DNA from: Polyodon spathula | Taxonomy: Eukaryota; Chordata; Actinopteri; Acipenseriformes; Polyodontidae | Reading direction: 5' to 3' | Length of the DNA: 64,000 nucleotides | Assembly (NCBI RefSeq): GCF_017654505.1 | Contig: NC_054559.1 | Span: forward strand, 18,055,325 to 18,119,324 | In this document: piece by piece, positions 24,695 to 37,110 of the stretch | Numbering within the stretch: the first letter of the stretch is position 1 | How the letters are laid out: every line of letters begins with the position of its first letter | Notes under the pieces: generated by a model | Seen by the model: only the letters and a program-made list of their open reading frames with translations | What the model was told of the DNA's origin: nothing | The model's database searches: none | Position numbers and translations under genes: made by a program

Positions 24695-25921
24695 TCACAC
24701 TGCAGTTGAGGTGATCCTGCGTGGGGTGGGGCAGTGTTGATTTGTGAGAGAGCTGGGAGGCTGGTAGCGGCTGGCTGGGGCACTGGTTAGCCTGACAAGT
24801 TCTCTGCTTGGAGGACAGAATGGTGGCTTTTGCCTCCCAGAGCAGCCCTCAGGATAGACAGTAACACTGGACCTGAAGCCTGGCCGCTCCTGCAAGGGAG
24901 GATGGGAGCCCCTCGCCTTCCCCTGTCGCCTCGGCAGCCAGACTGGTTCTTCCAGCTGCGTTCGCCCCCTGGTGGCTGTTGGCGGAAGGTTGATCCCGAC
25001 CACTGGCCCCATCTCGGGTACGGGGGGCCTGTCTGCTCTACAGTTGTTTGACATTCTGACTACTGGAAAGGGTGCAGGTGGAGGCTTTGCTTGATGTCGT
25101 TTTATTGTCGAAAAGGCAGCTGCCACCTTTGGCTTTGGATGCTGCTGATGACCGCCGGCCTTATTGAACACTACGACCCCACTTGAGCTGCTGGTGCTGG
25201 TCACAGTGTCGCTACGGTAACCGTTGCCGGACTCAACCCCTGTCAGGTCAAGCTTGGAGGTCAGCTGGTCTATTTGCTGGACGAGCTGTATGACGGCAGA
25301 AAGAAACAGGATCTAGATTCAACATCGTTAACATCGTTTCATTGTGTGGATGTGAAAATAAAATGACAATTAACTCATGGTCTCGCTGGAAATATGTCCC
25401 TTGTTTAGTACAGCTCCTGTGATACAGCTGTACCCCTATACCAAGGCTCGCCCATCCTGGTCCTGGGGACCCCCTGTGTCTTCCGGTTTCCATTCCAACT
25501 GAGCTCTCAATCGCTGAACCCTTAATTGAACCAATCATTTGCTTAATTAGACCTTTTTTAATTATTCTCAGCTCCGAAAAAGATGCAGATTTTAAATGTT
25601 ACAGCTAACTTGAAATCAGCCACCGTTTAGTAACTAGTAAAAAGGTCTAATTAACAAATTATTAGTTAAATTAATGGTTCAGTTAATTGATTGAGATCTC
25701 AGTTGGAATGAAAACCAGAAGACACAGAGGTCCTCACAACCAGGATTGTGAACCTGTCCTATACAGCTCCAGCTGCTGGTATAGACAGTACAGTGTCAGG
25801 ACACCAGCACTAAGGACGATTGTGTAGTCATGTGCAAATCCAGATGCAATGCCAAAAGGGACTCCACTAAGAGCCTTGGCGCTGTCCAAAGAATAAGGTG
25901 CTGAAGTTACAACAGCAGCAA

Positions 25922-25975
<54 letters not shown>

Positions 25976-26422
25976 GTTACAATGCATGTCCGTCCACACA
26001 TCGTCCCTACATGTGAGAATTCAACTCCAGCCGGAAGCTCTTACCTCCTTCATCTCCTGATGGACCTGCTTCAGCCCCCCCAGAACTGTCTCCAAATCCA
26101 AAACCACCCGGCTGATCTGATCCCGGACTGAATAATTCTGGCACTTCGGCCCAGTGAAGCCCGGTTCTGTCTGAACGCTCTGTCCATTAAAGTTCAGGTG
26201 TGTCTGACCCTTCCGTCTTGGAAATCCTTGCTCTTTGTGACGGTGTGGTCCAATAAATCCTGGTTCTGTCTGATGCCTCTGTCCGGTAACGCCTGCTTCT
26301 CTAGGCCTATTCGGCCCAATAAAGGGTTGGTCTCTATGAAGGCTCTGCCCCATAAGGTCCAGTTGTTTCTGGTGGCTCTGTTCTAAAAAGCCCGGTTCTG
26401 ATTGTCTGGGCTGAGAAGACAT
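24695..26422 (-). CDS. INSYN1-like protein (inhibitory synaptic factor family)
   Basis: Two exons on the minus strand join in phase 0: 26045-26422 and 24695-25285, giving 322 residues if the first Met at 26422 is used. The junction falls inside a coiled coil: RVVLDLETVLGGLKQVHQEM, then KELVQQIDQLTSKLDL, followed by a Ser/Thr stretch and VVFNKAG. This matches human INSYN1 in layout (a leucine-zipper-like helix, then VVSQIDKLTSDFDF and a Ser-rich stretch with DKAG). INSYN1 is a gephyrin-linked postsynaptic protein at inhibitory synapses. The N-terminus is unlike INSYN1: about 90 residues with repeats of EPGF. The rest is disordered and Pro/Arg-rich. The C-terminus does not match INSYN1, so this is more likely a paralogue than the orthologue. 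Upstream exons cannot be excluded. Confidence 0.6.
25441..25757. repeat. Foldback repeat with CCTGGTCCTGGGGACC ends
   Basis: The left arm contains CATCCTGGTCCTGGGGACC, CATTCCAACTGAG and GCTTAATTAGACC. The right arm carries their inverted counterparts (AAAAGGTCTAATTAA, CAGTTGGAATGAAAACC). It lies in the single intron of the INSYN1-like gene. One arm recurs at 38745-38868. Confidence 0.75.
25925..25973. repeat. GT dinucleotide microsatellite
   Basis: About 24 TG units in the INSYN1-like intron, close to the exon 1 donor. Confidence 0.95.
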
Positions 26423-29400
26423 GGTCCAGATAGCAAAACTGCTAGACTGGAATCAACTGTATCTTTTCTCCTCCCTCCATCTCATTCTCTCTTTTTCTTT
26501 CTCCCTCTCTCACCTTTCACTGTGCGCCCCTTTTCTCTCTCCCCTTCTTTTGCACCCTTATTTCATTCAATTGCCCCGCTCTCTCACCCTCCTTACCTGT
26601 CTCTACTAAATTCAGTTTATCACCATGACTCACCTAGCATTTACAAAGCTGCAGGATGCAGCACTAGGTTTTTTTTAAAAAAAAATGAGAAATTACATTT
26701 TCAACAAAGGATCTAAATGAATATTTCCTTTTTCATTCATTTTCTCAGTCTCCTCTTGCTCTGTGCCCCTCTCCTATCTCTTTCTCATTCAGTTTCTCCA
26801 GTTTCCTTCCGTCCTCTCCCTGTGTCCACTCTTCTCTCACTCATGTACCTCACTGTTTTCCGTTCTCTCCCTCCCACACTTTGCCTGTGCTGTCTCTCTC
26901 GCTCGCTCGCTCTCCCTGCGTGCACCTTCAATCAAGTCCCTGCTTTAATTCAGCATCGACGCTGTGTCCTCCACGTGATTGAGCTGAAGCACTGATCTGA
27001 TTACTGCTGTGCTGGATGAGAGCTCCCCAGTGTATCTGAGCTCAGGGGTCCAGCTTGTGGTCTCAACAAGGTTCACCAGCCCTTCATTAGAGATTGTCAC
27101 TGCTCCCCACATTGTTCTGTCAAACAAGTATCTTTTTTTTTTGTCTTTTGCATTGCTATTTTTCTCAGATTTGTTTTTGTGACCGATTGTTTTTTAATGC
27201 CTGGGCAACACTTGAGGTTAGAACACAAAAATAAAACCCCGCCGGCAATAGGGCTCTTGCTCGAAAGCTGAAGGACTAGTTTTTTGCAAAAACAACTTGA
27301 TGCTTGGTGAGGGTTTATACATGCAACCTGTTTCACGAGCACACGAATGCTGAAGCTGTGCGTCGTGAGGTTTAACAGTCTTGTAAGAATTCCTGGGCCA
27401 CCTTGTCGTGGCCCTTTTAGCCACAACGGTTGCTCGGCTCAAGAGTTCAGACACTGAATCTGCACCTTCCAGGTACCTCGTCACGTCCTGTGCACGAGTT
27501 CTGGCTGCCCATTGGTTGGGCTCAAATCCGATAACAAGAGGTTAATACAAAAACGCATCAGATGTTTACTAAAGATTTTCAGAGAGCGACAGTCCTATCC
27601 TTTTAGAGCCCATCGTTGAAAGAGTGGCACCTGATTCCTATACCCAGTGAGCGGCAACGTGTGCAATGAAATAAACCCGCACACTCCACCTCGCCTTGTA
27701 CAAACACAGATGCCATATAATGGAGCAATTATCTTAAACGTTTTAAAATTCCACAGCGACACCCTGTTAGCAGTGCTGTAAAAAGTGCATTCCTCCACCA
27801 AGGGCTGATCTAACTGCTTGAGTTGTTTATTTGCCAATGATTCCATTAAGGCTTGTGGGATTCCAAATTGGCCACACAGCTGCTTGGTCATCTGCTTTAA
27901 TGTGGCCATTTACAGCAGGCAGGATAAATCTATGTACCTCACGTTGCAGGTGTTCAGTGGAACAGTCAGTGTTGTGTGATGCACTGCCGTTATGGATTCT
28001 AATCCTCGTCAGCTGAGACGAGACTCTATAACCACCCCTGCACATGAGCCTGGCTTTGCATAGCGGTTAAGGCAATGCAGTGTGGGCGGTGCCCAAATCC
28101 CAACCAGCCTCTGCCCTGTGACATCAGCATTCTAAAAGCAGGTCACTATGCCCTAGATCCAGAGCATCTGGGAAATAATCGGATAGAAAAAACATGTATG
28201 GGCAGGGTCATCAAAACTGGACAAACTGGTTCAGGAAGAACTCAAGAGATCAGGTGTCGATAACGCTGAAAAGTTTGATAGAAGCATCTATATCTAGTTT
28301 CCAATGTGTGCTGCATAAAATGTGAGGCTAAGAGGTGGTCCTATTAGTGAACTTATAATAGCTTGGATAATTAGGTGTTAATAATGAGAGCAGTGATTCT
28401 GCTGGCTGATATGCGTGCCCCTTATTTCCTGTCCTGTACGCAGTTCGTTATTCCTCTGTAATTCCAGTCTCAATTAAATATCCCCTCCACACACACACCT
28501 GATTGACACAAGCAATTACACAAATCCCACTGCTTACAAGGGCTTGGAAAGCTAATCATGTTTCTATGACAACCAGTTCTTTAAAAGACTATAAAATGGA
28601 ACACAATAGCTTGATTTTAATCAGGTGTGCTGAAGTATTTTTCATTCTTTTATGCCACATGGTTTCTTGCTTGCTTCGCCAGCTCGGTCGGCACGCTCGG
28701 ACTGAAACACTGACGGTGGCGCCTTGCCCCCTTTGGAAACCTTCCTGTCTCTTGAGGTTCAGAGTGACCCAGGCAGTAGGTCTGCAGTTTGCTGTTGTAG
28801 AGAAATAAAGAACAAATGTGTTTCTTTCAAAATTGCACACTGGAGACCGATGTAGCGGATGGAAAAGCACGACAGGTTTGATTAAATTATTGTGCTAGCG
28901 ACAATCACTTGACGTGCTTTACTTTTATATAACATAGCACCCAGCCGGGATAAGCCGCAGCTGGATTTATTTCTAGCGCATCGTATGCTGCCGTGGCGAT
29001 GGTGCATGTGGGTTATTTACTTCAGAATACAGACAGACAATCAAGAGCACGCAATCAAAGAACAAAGACCTGGACTGAAGTTTTTGAGCAATAAAAAGAA
29101 CATACAAAAACACGTTTTTAAAAAAAAAGAGGAGCACTTATATATATATAATTATATATTTTAAAGTAAGCACACAACAAATTATATTAACATCATTGTT
29201 GCCTTCATCATAAACATTTTAAAACAACGATAACAAATATAACAGCAATGAGAATAATTCAAACCTGGTGCAAACGTACTTCTGAAAGACAAGACGGCAT
29301 CAGTACAGCTGAACCTCATTAATATTTACAAACACAAAACAATAACCCCATAACCAGACTGTCACTTTTCTTTATGTGTGGAGCATAAAGGCGTCTAAAA

Positions 29401-30592
29401 CCGTTATGCAGCAGACAGTTTGTTTTACCTCTGCCCTACCCCGAATATTTCCAGAGATGCACATGCATGTTAATCAGGGCGAGGCAAAAGGTCTAAGCTT
29501 TCTAACCCCCCCCCCCTCCTTCAGGTGGGATGAATTACTCACACCAAATGGAATTCTTAAATTTAAGAAGGAATATATCATATTACGTAGGCACCAAACC
29601 CCCATTGTACAAGGAAACGGGTTTCTTTATGCCTGAATTTTGTAAAAAGATAACACCTTAAAGGGGAGTAGAAAAATCCTGCCCAACTCAGCCTCCCCTT
29701 TTTCTACCCTATATAAAGGTTTGATTATGAAGGGCCATCGCGTGGTGCGATGTGCGCAAACAGCGTATTGTTTAGGTGGTGTGGATTGGGGGGTACAATA
29801 GTGGGGAGGTGACACGGATCCCCAGCAGCTTCCCCTTTTTATTGTGAGAATGCCGATAGATCAATGCGTCCGAGTGATACTGTCTTCTCTTTTTCACACT
29901 GGTTGAAAGGCTTGGCTTGGAGGTTGTTCTTTGCCCAGAGGTTCTGCCGTACGCCTTGAAGTGGAGGCAAAGGAGAACTGATTTGAACACAGAAGAGAGA
30001 CAGCAATGATCGGCAGCATTAAGCAGCACAAGTCCTTGTTTCCCTGGGGTGCCTGTTTGGGGAAGCACAAGCCCTGTACACATCACCATGTTCAGGTGTC
30101 GCCACACAGCTGTGTATACCTGTACAAGGTGCCTCGACTTGTTAACGTCAGGCTATAAACAGCCTTGGTAATCCTCAATGAATCCAGGTGCTGGGCAGAG
30201 CACTGCCACTCAGTCCTATATATATATATATCTTATATTGCCACAACAGCCTTCCCCTGCCTCCTGCATTAACTGCATTCACAAGTTAGTTTTCCTGAAT
30301 GGCAGATCTGTAATTTTCAAAGCATAAATATAAATGAACATGACTTATTTCGATCCAGTCCCGTTTCTTTGGTCGAGAGAATGTTACAATTGTCGGGGGT
30401 TGCTCTGTTCTGTTCAGTTTAATGCAAATGACTTTGTTTGGTAGGTCAGTCTTTGGGACTTACAATAAAAACCAGCCCTCCCCAAAGTGGAAAACAAATA
30501 TCACATCTTCATTTAATTTCTTCTTTGAATGACATTCTGCAATAAGTCTTAATTTATCACTTGCACAAAAAACTCAGTATCAGCCCCTATGT
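26423..30592. other. Intergenic region, no gene recognised
   Basis: The CT-rich DNA at about 26460-26930 lies just upstream of the INSYN1-like start and may include its promoter. A segment at about 28040-28110 (AGCGGTTAAGGCAATGCAG) looks like a decayed tRNA-derived sequence. No open frame here resembles a known protein. Confidence 0.5.
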
Positions 30593-30750
30593 CAGGGATG
30601 GAAATAAGACTCTCATTGCACAGCAGTTTGATCCATTCCCCGACTTTCATAAGACACACCTGTTACCTCCACGCTGTGGCTAATCAAGCTCATCGTCGAA
30701 CCTGGAATGGGTGAAACTGCTACGCAATAGGAGTCTCACTTCCACCCTGT
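30593..30750. mobile_element. Palindromic MITE, copy B (TNFAIP8L1 3' side)
   Basis: It begins CAGGGATGGAAATAAGACTC and closes with the inverse near AATAGGAGTCTCACTTCCACCCTG. It ends about 40 bases beyond the TNFAIP8L1 stop codon, so it is probably transcribed in the 3' UTR. Confidence 0.85.
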
Positions 30751-30791
30751 CCTGATCAGGGAGCGGGTTGAGATAACGGACATTGAGAAGG

Positions 30792-31352
30792 TCAGAGGTT
30801 ACCATCGTCCAGCATTTTGTTGATGCCCTCGCAGATCTTCTGCAGGTGCGGCCGGTAGACCTCAGAGGGCCCGTAGAGGGCAGCCAGGAAGTCGCAGTCC
30901 GCGAAGAGGTTGAAGACGTGGTTGATCCTGGCGTGGGACTTGCCCGTCAGGTGGCGGTTGACAGCTTGGTGCAGGAGCTCCCTGCAGTCGTTGAGCATGG
31001 TGGAGAGGACGCGCCGGTCAAAGGTGAACTCAATCTGGTGGAAGCTAACCACTGTCATGGCCAGGGTGTGGACCTTCCTGCGGAAGCGCTCCACCAGGGC
31101 CAGCTCCTCCCCGTTGAACTGGTTGTTGCGGTAGAGCACGCCCAGCTTCACCACCGTCTTGATGAGGTTCTTGATGACCTTCTGCGCTTCCTTGCGGTTC
31201 CGCGTGTACTCCTTGGCCACGCGGTACAGCTCGTCCAGGACCTCGCTGCTGGTGTCGTCGATGAACATGCTGGCCATCGACTTGGTTGCCATCTTGCTCA
31301 TCAGCTTCTTCTGCGCCTGCAGAGCCAGGTTCTTTGTGCTGAAGGTATCCAT
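30792..31352 (-). CDS. tnfaip8l1: TNF alpha-induced protein 8-like 1 (TIPE1)
   Basis: Cytosolic all-helical protein of the TNFAIP8/TIPE family, which carries phosphoinositide lipids in a hydrophobic cavity and affects cell death, autophagy and migration. A single coding exon gives 186 residues, the same as human TIPE1. Diagnostic stretches are [16 protein letters not shown] at the N-terminus, [53 protein letters not shown] and [16 protein letters not shown]. The Met at 31352 was chosen because the family starts there and a splice acceptor (CCCCTATAG) lies just 5' of it, so the 5' UTR exon is further right. As in other family members, the whole coding region is one exon. The neighbours fit human 19p13.3, where TNFAIP8L1 sits next to MYDGF. 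Confidence 0.97.
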   Translation of the reverse strand: MDTFSTKNLALQAQKKLMSKMATKSMASMFIDDTSSEVLDELYRVAKEYTRNRKEAQKVIKNLIKTVVKLGVLYRNNQFNGEELALVERFRRKVHTLAMTVVSFHQIEFTFDRRVLSTMLNDCRELLHQAVNRHLTGKSHARINHVFNLFADCDFLAALYGPSEVYRPHLQKICEGINKMLDDGNL

Positions 31353-32345
31353 GCTGTCTATAGGGGAAGGCAGAGATGAAGGAAGATGGTGAGACTGGGA
31401 CAGAGTAGAGAGATACAGCAACACTGTGATATGAGAACACCAAATCATACTGTTGAGAGATCTATCACTTTTTTAACCCTAACCCTGGAGGGCCAGGTTC
31501 CTAGTGCTGAAGGAAGATGGCAAGCTTGGGAGAGCTCCGGCATAGAATAAATTTTTCATCTTGGTTACCATGCGGAGTGTTTTTGGTCTTATGCTAGATC
31601 ACGTCAAGTACCCTGATTCATGGAACCACAGTGATTCATTACACCCCTAGCTTCCACTTGCAGCAAAGCACAACTAATGATCCAGTTATGCATATTTAAA
31701 ACCAGCAGTCAGTTGCATTCAACACAGCGAGTTAAATTCCCTGACCTAGGTACCAGAGGTGAAGACTGCCAGCTCCATATTTTATTCTAGTATGAAAATG
31801 GCATTCCTGCTGTGTTGGCTGGGTTTAACTAGTTACTGGGCATGAAGGAGATCCATCAAGGCTTTTTTGGGCATGATTTACCTATACAAACATGCAAAAC
31901 TGTGGCCGTTGTTTGTTTCACAAACCCACAAACTGCATTTGTGGCAGATGGGTACGTAAAGCCATCATTGTGACCAGCGGGGTGTGTGTGCGCGAGTGTG
32001 TGGACCTCATATCACTGTGAGGAACACAATGACCACTATACAGAGCAGGATCCGGTCTCTCTCTTATCTAAGAGCAGAAGTACAATGCCTCTCTGTCACT
32101 GCTAGCAATTCTCTGAACTGGACTGGGCTATTTTTCCATTTCCTCTTGTGCAGATCCTGGTCTCCGATTGGCCGTTAAGTTCCCAGCTCTAGAAGGGGAG
32201 GTGGGGGTTGAGGAGACGGCTGCGGACCTGCAGAGAAGGGGTCCTCTGTTCGAAGTCCCCTGGCGGGTTTAACCCTGCGTGTGCTGAGTCTGCAGGTCAT
32301 TAGGCTGGTCACACTTTAGCTGAGCAGTTGCCTTTATAAAAAATT

Positions 32346-32436
32346 TCAAAATCTAACATGAAATACTGCACTACTATTATGGCTTCCGGTAGACTTTTGC
32401 AAAATCATTTTGTAGCGATGGAAAACGTTTGTCCAT
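32346..32436. repeat. Fragment of the Tc1-type MITE family
   Basis: It shares ATCTAACATGAAATACTG and CATTTTGTAG with the MITE at 19562-19940, but the ends are missing or degraded. Confidence 0.6.
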
Positions 32437-33545
32437 AACTGTACACAGACACACACAAACAGCCCAGTTTTCTGTCTGAATTCTCCCCATCAGATGCATA
32501 TTGAAGATAGAGACTGCTGCAGTGGACCAGGTTTCTTCAGTTCTGACGTCACAGTTTTAAAACAGCTCAGCAAAGTAACAGTTTGCATTTTATAGCAGCG
32601 AGTTTGGGGTGATGAATATTCAAAATTCTAATGAAAGGGCACTTTATGCTCCTAGGATTTAAACAAACATCTTCTCCTCTTACATTGCATCTCTAAAGTG
32701 GCTGCAGTTTCAACAGCTTTTTCTTCATCTCCGCTCTTCCAGAGCTTCCTGTGCTCTGCCTGTACTTGAGGGGCTGGCTCCCTGCTTTCCCAGGAAAAGT
32801 CGAGGCTGGAATCTCCGGAATGCAATCCAGCACGCAGTGGCGAATGGGAGCCAGGGGCCAGTCCGAATTGTCAATATGTCTCTCAATCAAAACCTCTCAA
32901 ATGTTTGCACCAGGTTGCCGGAGATTATTTCCTTGTAGACGTCTGCCATGGTGAATGTGCATGCTTTTCCCCCATGCAGTATTTGTTTTTTTAACAATGC
33001 ATTACTACTTATTTGCTATGCTGTCCCATAACATGCTTTACTTATCTCTGCAAAGCTTTTGCTACAGTGCAAAAACTTTAATATAATAAAAAATCAGCAC
33101 ATATTTAATTTAATTTGAAAGGTACATTACTTAAAATCTTTTTAGCCAGTGCTGTACCCAGGATATGCCACACAGCTGTGCAACTGACTTCTATCTTGTT
33201 ATAAAAAAAAAAAATACAAATTATAAAAAGACTCTGAAGACTGCAGAGAATGCATATTCAGAGATTTTCATTACAGCTTCCAAGCACGCGTTGCCGCTTG
33301 AGCCAGAGAGCTGCAGGCAAGCTCGCAGGCTTTATAACATGAAGGCTTAGAAGCTGCTGCCCTGCAGTCAAACAGAGACATCAAACTGCTCAGGACTAGC
33401 AGCTGCTACCTTTCAAAGCTAGACTCCTATTGAAACAGTGACCTTTTTAAATAGGGGCTGTCAAAGAACCAACAGAGAAAAGATGAACCTACCACCCACT
33501 CCCCCTCCCCCAGCGACCTTGTCGATCAGGAGCTCATTTGTTTTG

Positions 33546-33584
33546 TTTGGGATCCAGTGCAACCGGATTGCACTGGATCCCAAA
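33546..33584. repeat. Perfect 17-bp inverted repeat
   Basis: The arms TTTGGGATCCAGTGCAA and TTGCACTGGATCCCAAA are separated by five bases. The repeat is isolated, with no transposon body around it. Confidence 0.95.
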
Positions 33585-36500
33585 TTCCATACCTTTTTTT
33601 GTCTGACAGACAAGAATTAAACAAGACGAGAATTAAACCTGTAACGATATATTTTAGGAGGAGACATCTATGGAAATGTTTTACACCCCAAACAGCAAAA
33701 CGCTCCGAGGTGGTCAGTCTGTCATTGTCCTACCCCACCCCACCTCAACTCAGCCAGACCTACACTACATATTCACAATGCTATACAAAGACAACCAGCA
33801 ATTAGTCTCATAATCAAAATACTGCACTCTTCACAAAAACCTTCCAGTAGCAAATTATTACACACAGTATGCGTCAGTGTTCAGTGGCAACCGCTAATGA
33901 AATCGAGATTGAACTTCTTGTGGATTCATTGCTGTGACAGGCCTGCCATACAAAGCATGCAAGAGAAAGTACACTCAATGTGATTAGAGGAACACTTACA
34001 AATATAATCTAAATTCAGTACTTGGTCCTAATAATCTGGAACCGAAGTGAAGCATATTTACATACACGCTCACCCACACACATGCCTACACATGCCTACA
34101 GATGTGACAAGGGCATTTCTGAAACGTGTTTCCAATGGGTGTGCTGTACGCAAATAAGACAACTGCACATAAAGCAATTCTTGTAGATGTTTTAAGCACC
34201 TCCTGTTATTGCAACACAAGCACAGCTGTCTGTTTAATTATACTCTTTCACTGCTGAATTTGGCCATGCTGCTGTTGTCTTGTGCAATTATTTTTCACCT
34301 CCAGGAAGATTCATTATTAATGCAAAAGTACTGCACACTTTCTTTGAATACTAATAATTTATTATACTGTAACAATGAGAAACAAAACTTAGGCAGAATA
34401 ATAAACAGACTTCACTCACAACTATAAACCTTGCGGATTGTCCCAGCCAATCTGTTTATAGTGCTCACTAGGCAAATCTGCAATTCAGAAACGTCAAATA
34501 AATTCAAAAGCATTAACTTAAAATATCTTGTAACAAGTAAACTACAGGTTCCCAAACTTCCTTGGCTTGAGGCCCCGCATCACCTTATGCATCCTGATTG
34601 AAGTTTGAGAAAGCGCTCCATAATTACTGTGCTCAGCTGTACACTGTGTCTGACTGCAAATGCAGCATTAACCTGCCTGTAAAGGAAGGCAGGAGCAGTA
34701 TGGTTTATATTATTTATGCAAGGAAGAGAAGACATATCAAGAACTTCTACATGCATTGACAGAAATCCTGCTTTTATTTGTGCATTTTTTTTTTTTTTAA
34801 AGTTAAGCGCATTACTACATTGCAATTGTCTAATTTGTTCTCCTGACAGTCACACCCTTTTGTTGCATAATGGTACATACTGTTAGCGCAGGCACCAGCC
34901 AACGTCAATGTTACATTCAAAACAACCCCAGGCACCCACACTAACAGCAGCAAACTAACTGATCCCCAGGTCTGGGGAGCATCTCTTTGTCACGATCAAT
35001 TAGGATAACGAGCATTTCTGTAGATGTTGCACCCCCTTGAAAACATCTCAAGGATCCCCAGGGGGGGTCCCCCAAAAATAAACCAAAATGGTTCTGATAA
35101 GGAGGCATGGTAAAACTCCAGGATCTGGCAAGAATGTAGCCTATAACTGCATTCAAAAGGTTGGGTTAGTGATACAGTATGATCCATAATCTATTGCTTT
35201 CAACTGCCCGGCACCACTGATCTGTCTGGTGCTACCTTGAATCTTCACTGGGAATGCACGCCACAATGCAAAATGATCTCCAGTGTGTTGTACTTCCTTA
35301 CAATAAAAAGTATGTTTTAAGCATTGAATTGAAATCACTTAATTACTGGATGCAGTGTTTGAGCTTGGCCAACTTGAATTTGTTTCCTAAATAAATCTCC
35401 AGTCTGACTGATGCGTTAATCTCACAGTAAAATGCAGACTCACGTTGCCATGCAACTGTCAGCTGTGCACTATCAACAGAAGACACTGACAGGATAGCTA
35501 CAGCCTGCCTGAGGGCAGCTCCCAGCCATAAAATAATGCTGGTGTCTCCAGCTGACACAGTGAAACATTCCAGGTCAATGTAACTGCTTATCTTACCGAG
35601 ATAAGATGGTTGCTAATGAGACATTACAGAAACATTCGCTAAAAACAGCAGTATGTAGTCTGATCTTAGCTTCAGTTTGGATATCCTGTCTCAGAACTTA
35701 TTATGGTATGTTTTTTTTTTGTTTTGTTTTTTTTAAGGCAGCAAGATTGTATCTCCCGAATAAAAGGGCTGCCAGGATACAGTAAACACTGAGTCACAGT
35801 TAAATATAGCGACTGCGGTTTTTTTTACCCTCCTCCAAAGGATTGGTTTTCAGGCTTCGACATTTATCACGGTGAATTAACTTCTGTCCGTTTAATCTGC
35901 TAACTAAAACAAATTAGAAAGGAGCATCGTCCCCAAACACTTTGCTCAAAAAAAAAAAAAGTTCTAACAAACAGCAATATTAATCGTGTCGATTTCTCAC
36001 CAGTTTTAGTTATTTGTACGTTTATTTATTGTATTGATTTTATACAACCATTCTCGAACTCGACAAAAGTTTCACAACGCGTCTCACTTTTGTTAGCCGT
36101 TGCCAAGGCGACAGCCAGGCCAGCCCTACCCCGCCCATGTGAATTGTGCTGACTGGATCGTCAATCTGTCACTCACCGCACCTGTCAGGTAACAGCACAC
36201 ATTCACGTGTAAAATGCGTTCTTACCGGTATGATATGATTAGGGTCTGTTTATACAATTCTGGCTCATAATGTACAGTTGACCCGAAACCAACCTCAATT
36301 AAAACCATAATACTGTAAATAAACATATATAAATAGCCTATATAATAATTGGATGGAAATATGCTTAGTGAATTGTTTACGCATTCTTTGCGGTTTCAGT
36401 TATTTAAAAGATGTATTAACATGTACAATAAACACACTGTCTCATATATATCTCTCTCACACACACACACACAGTACCTATTCAGCCGATGTTATTTCTC

Positions 36501-36963
36501 AAAGACCTTGTTATCAGATGCTGTTGTAGTCACAGTCACGACTTTAAAACGTCGTTTGTCTGACTTTTCATCTGTTTTACGAGTTGGTTTGGACAACGCC
36601 TCTAGTTCCTGAATCAGGATGCTGGCAACTACATGTGTGTAATATAATGTATTGCACTACAGGTAAGGTATTAGTAAGCAACACCAGCCAAAGACATGGG
36701 CTTTTCAACTAAATGTCGAAAATGAATTATATACAAACATACATACATAACAAACACCATATACCAATGCGACTTTTCTCTTAAAAACAGCAATAGTAGA
36801 CAGTGGTTCTTTGTAAAGCAGTACGCTGGGTGAATAACAAGACTGACACACACTAATACTACGCACCTGTACCAAATATTAAATGTAGCAAGATATTTAG
36901 AAAAAAATATTGCAGTTGATATCGTCATAAAAGGTGACTGATTTATATTTTATCACACAAAAC

Positions 36964-37110
36964 AGGGATGGAAATAAGACTCCTATTGCATAGCAGTTTC
37001 AGCCATTCCAGATGTTAGTACTAGCTTCATTAGCCAGAGTCTATAAGTAACAAGCTCAGGTGTGTCTTATTAAACTCACAGCAAAACAAGAAATGGATCA
37101 AAACCTCTAT
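36964..37110. mobile_element. Palindromic MITE, copy C
   Basis: The left arm CAGGGATGGAAATAAGACTC and following TCCTATTGCATAGCAGTTT are well preserved. The right arm is decayed (AGCAAAACAAGAAATGGATC, CTATGCAATTC). Confidence 0.75.

Noticed and set aside
28040..28110. tRNA-like segment AGCGGTTAAGGCAATGCAG
   Set aside because: The acceptor stem and T-loop cannot be paired; at most a decayed tRNA-derived repeat.
30783..31379. 198-residue plus-strand frame opposite TNFAIP8L1
   Set aside because: It is the antisense shadow of a GC-biased real coding exon.
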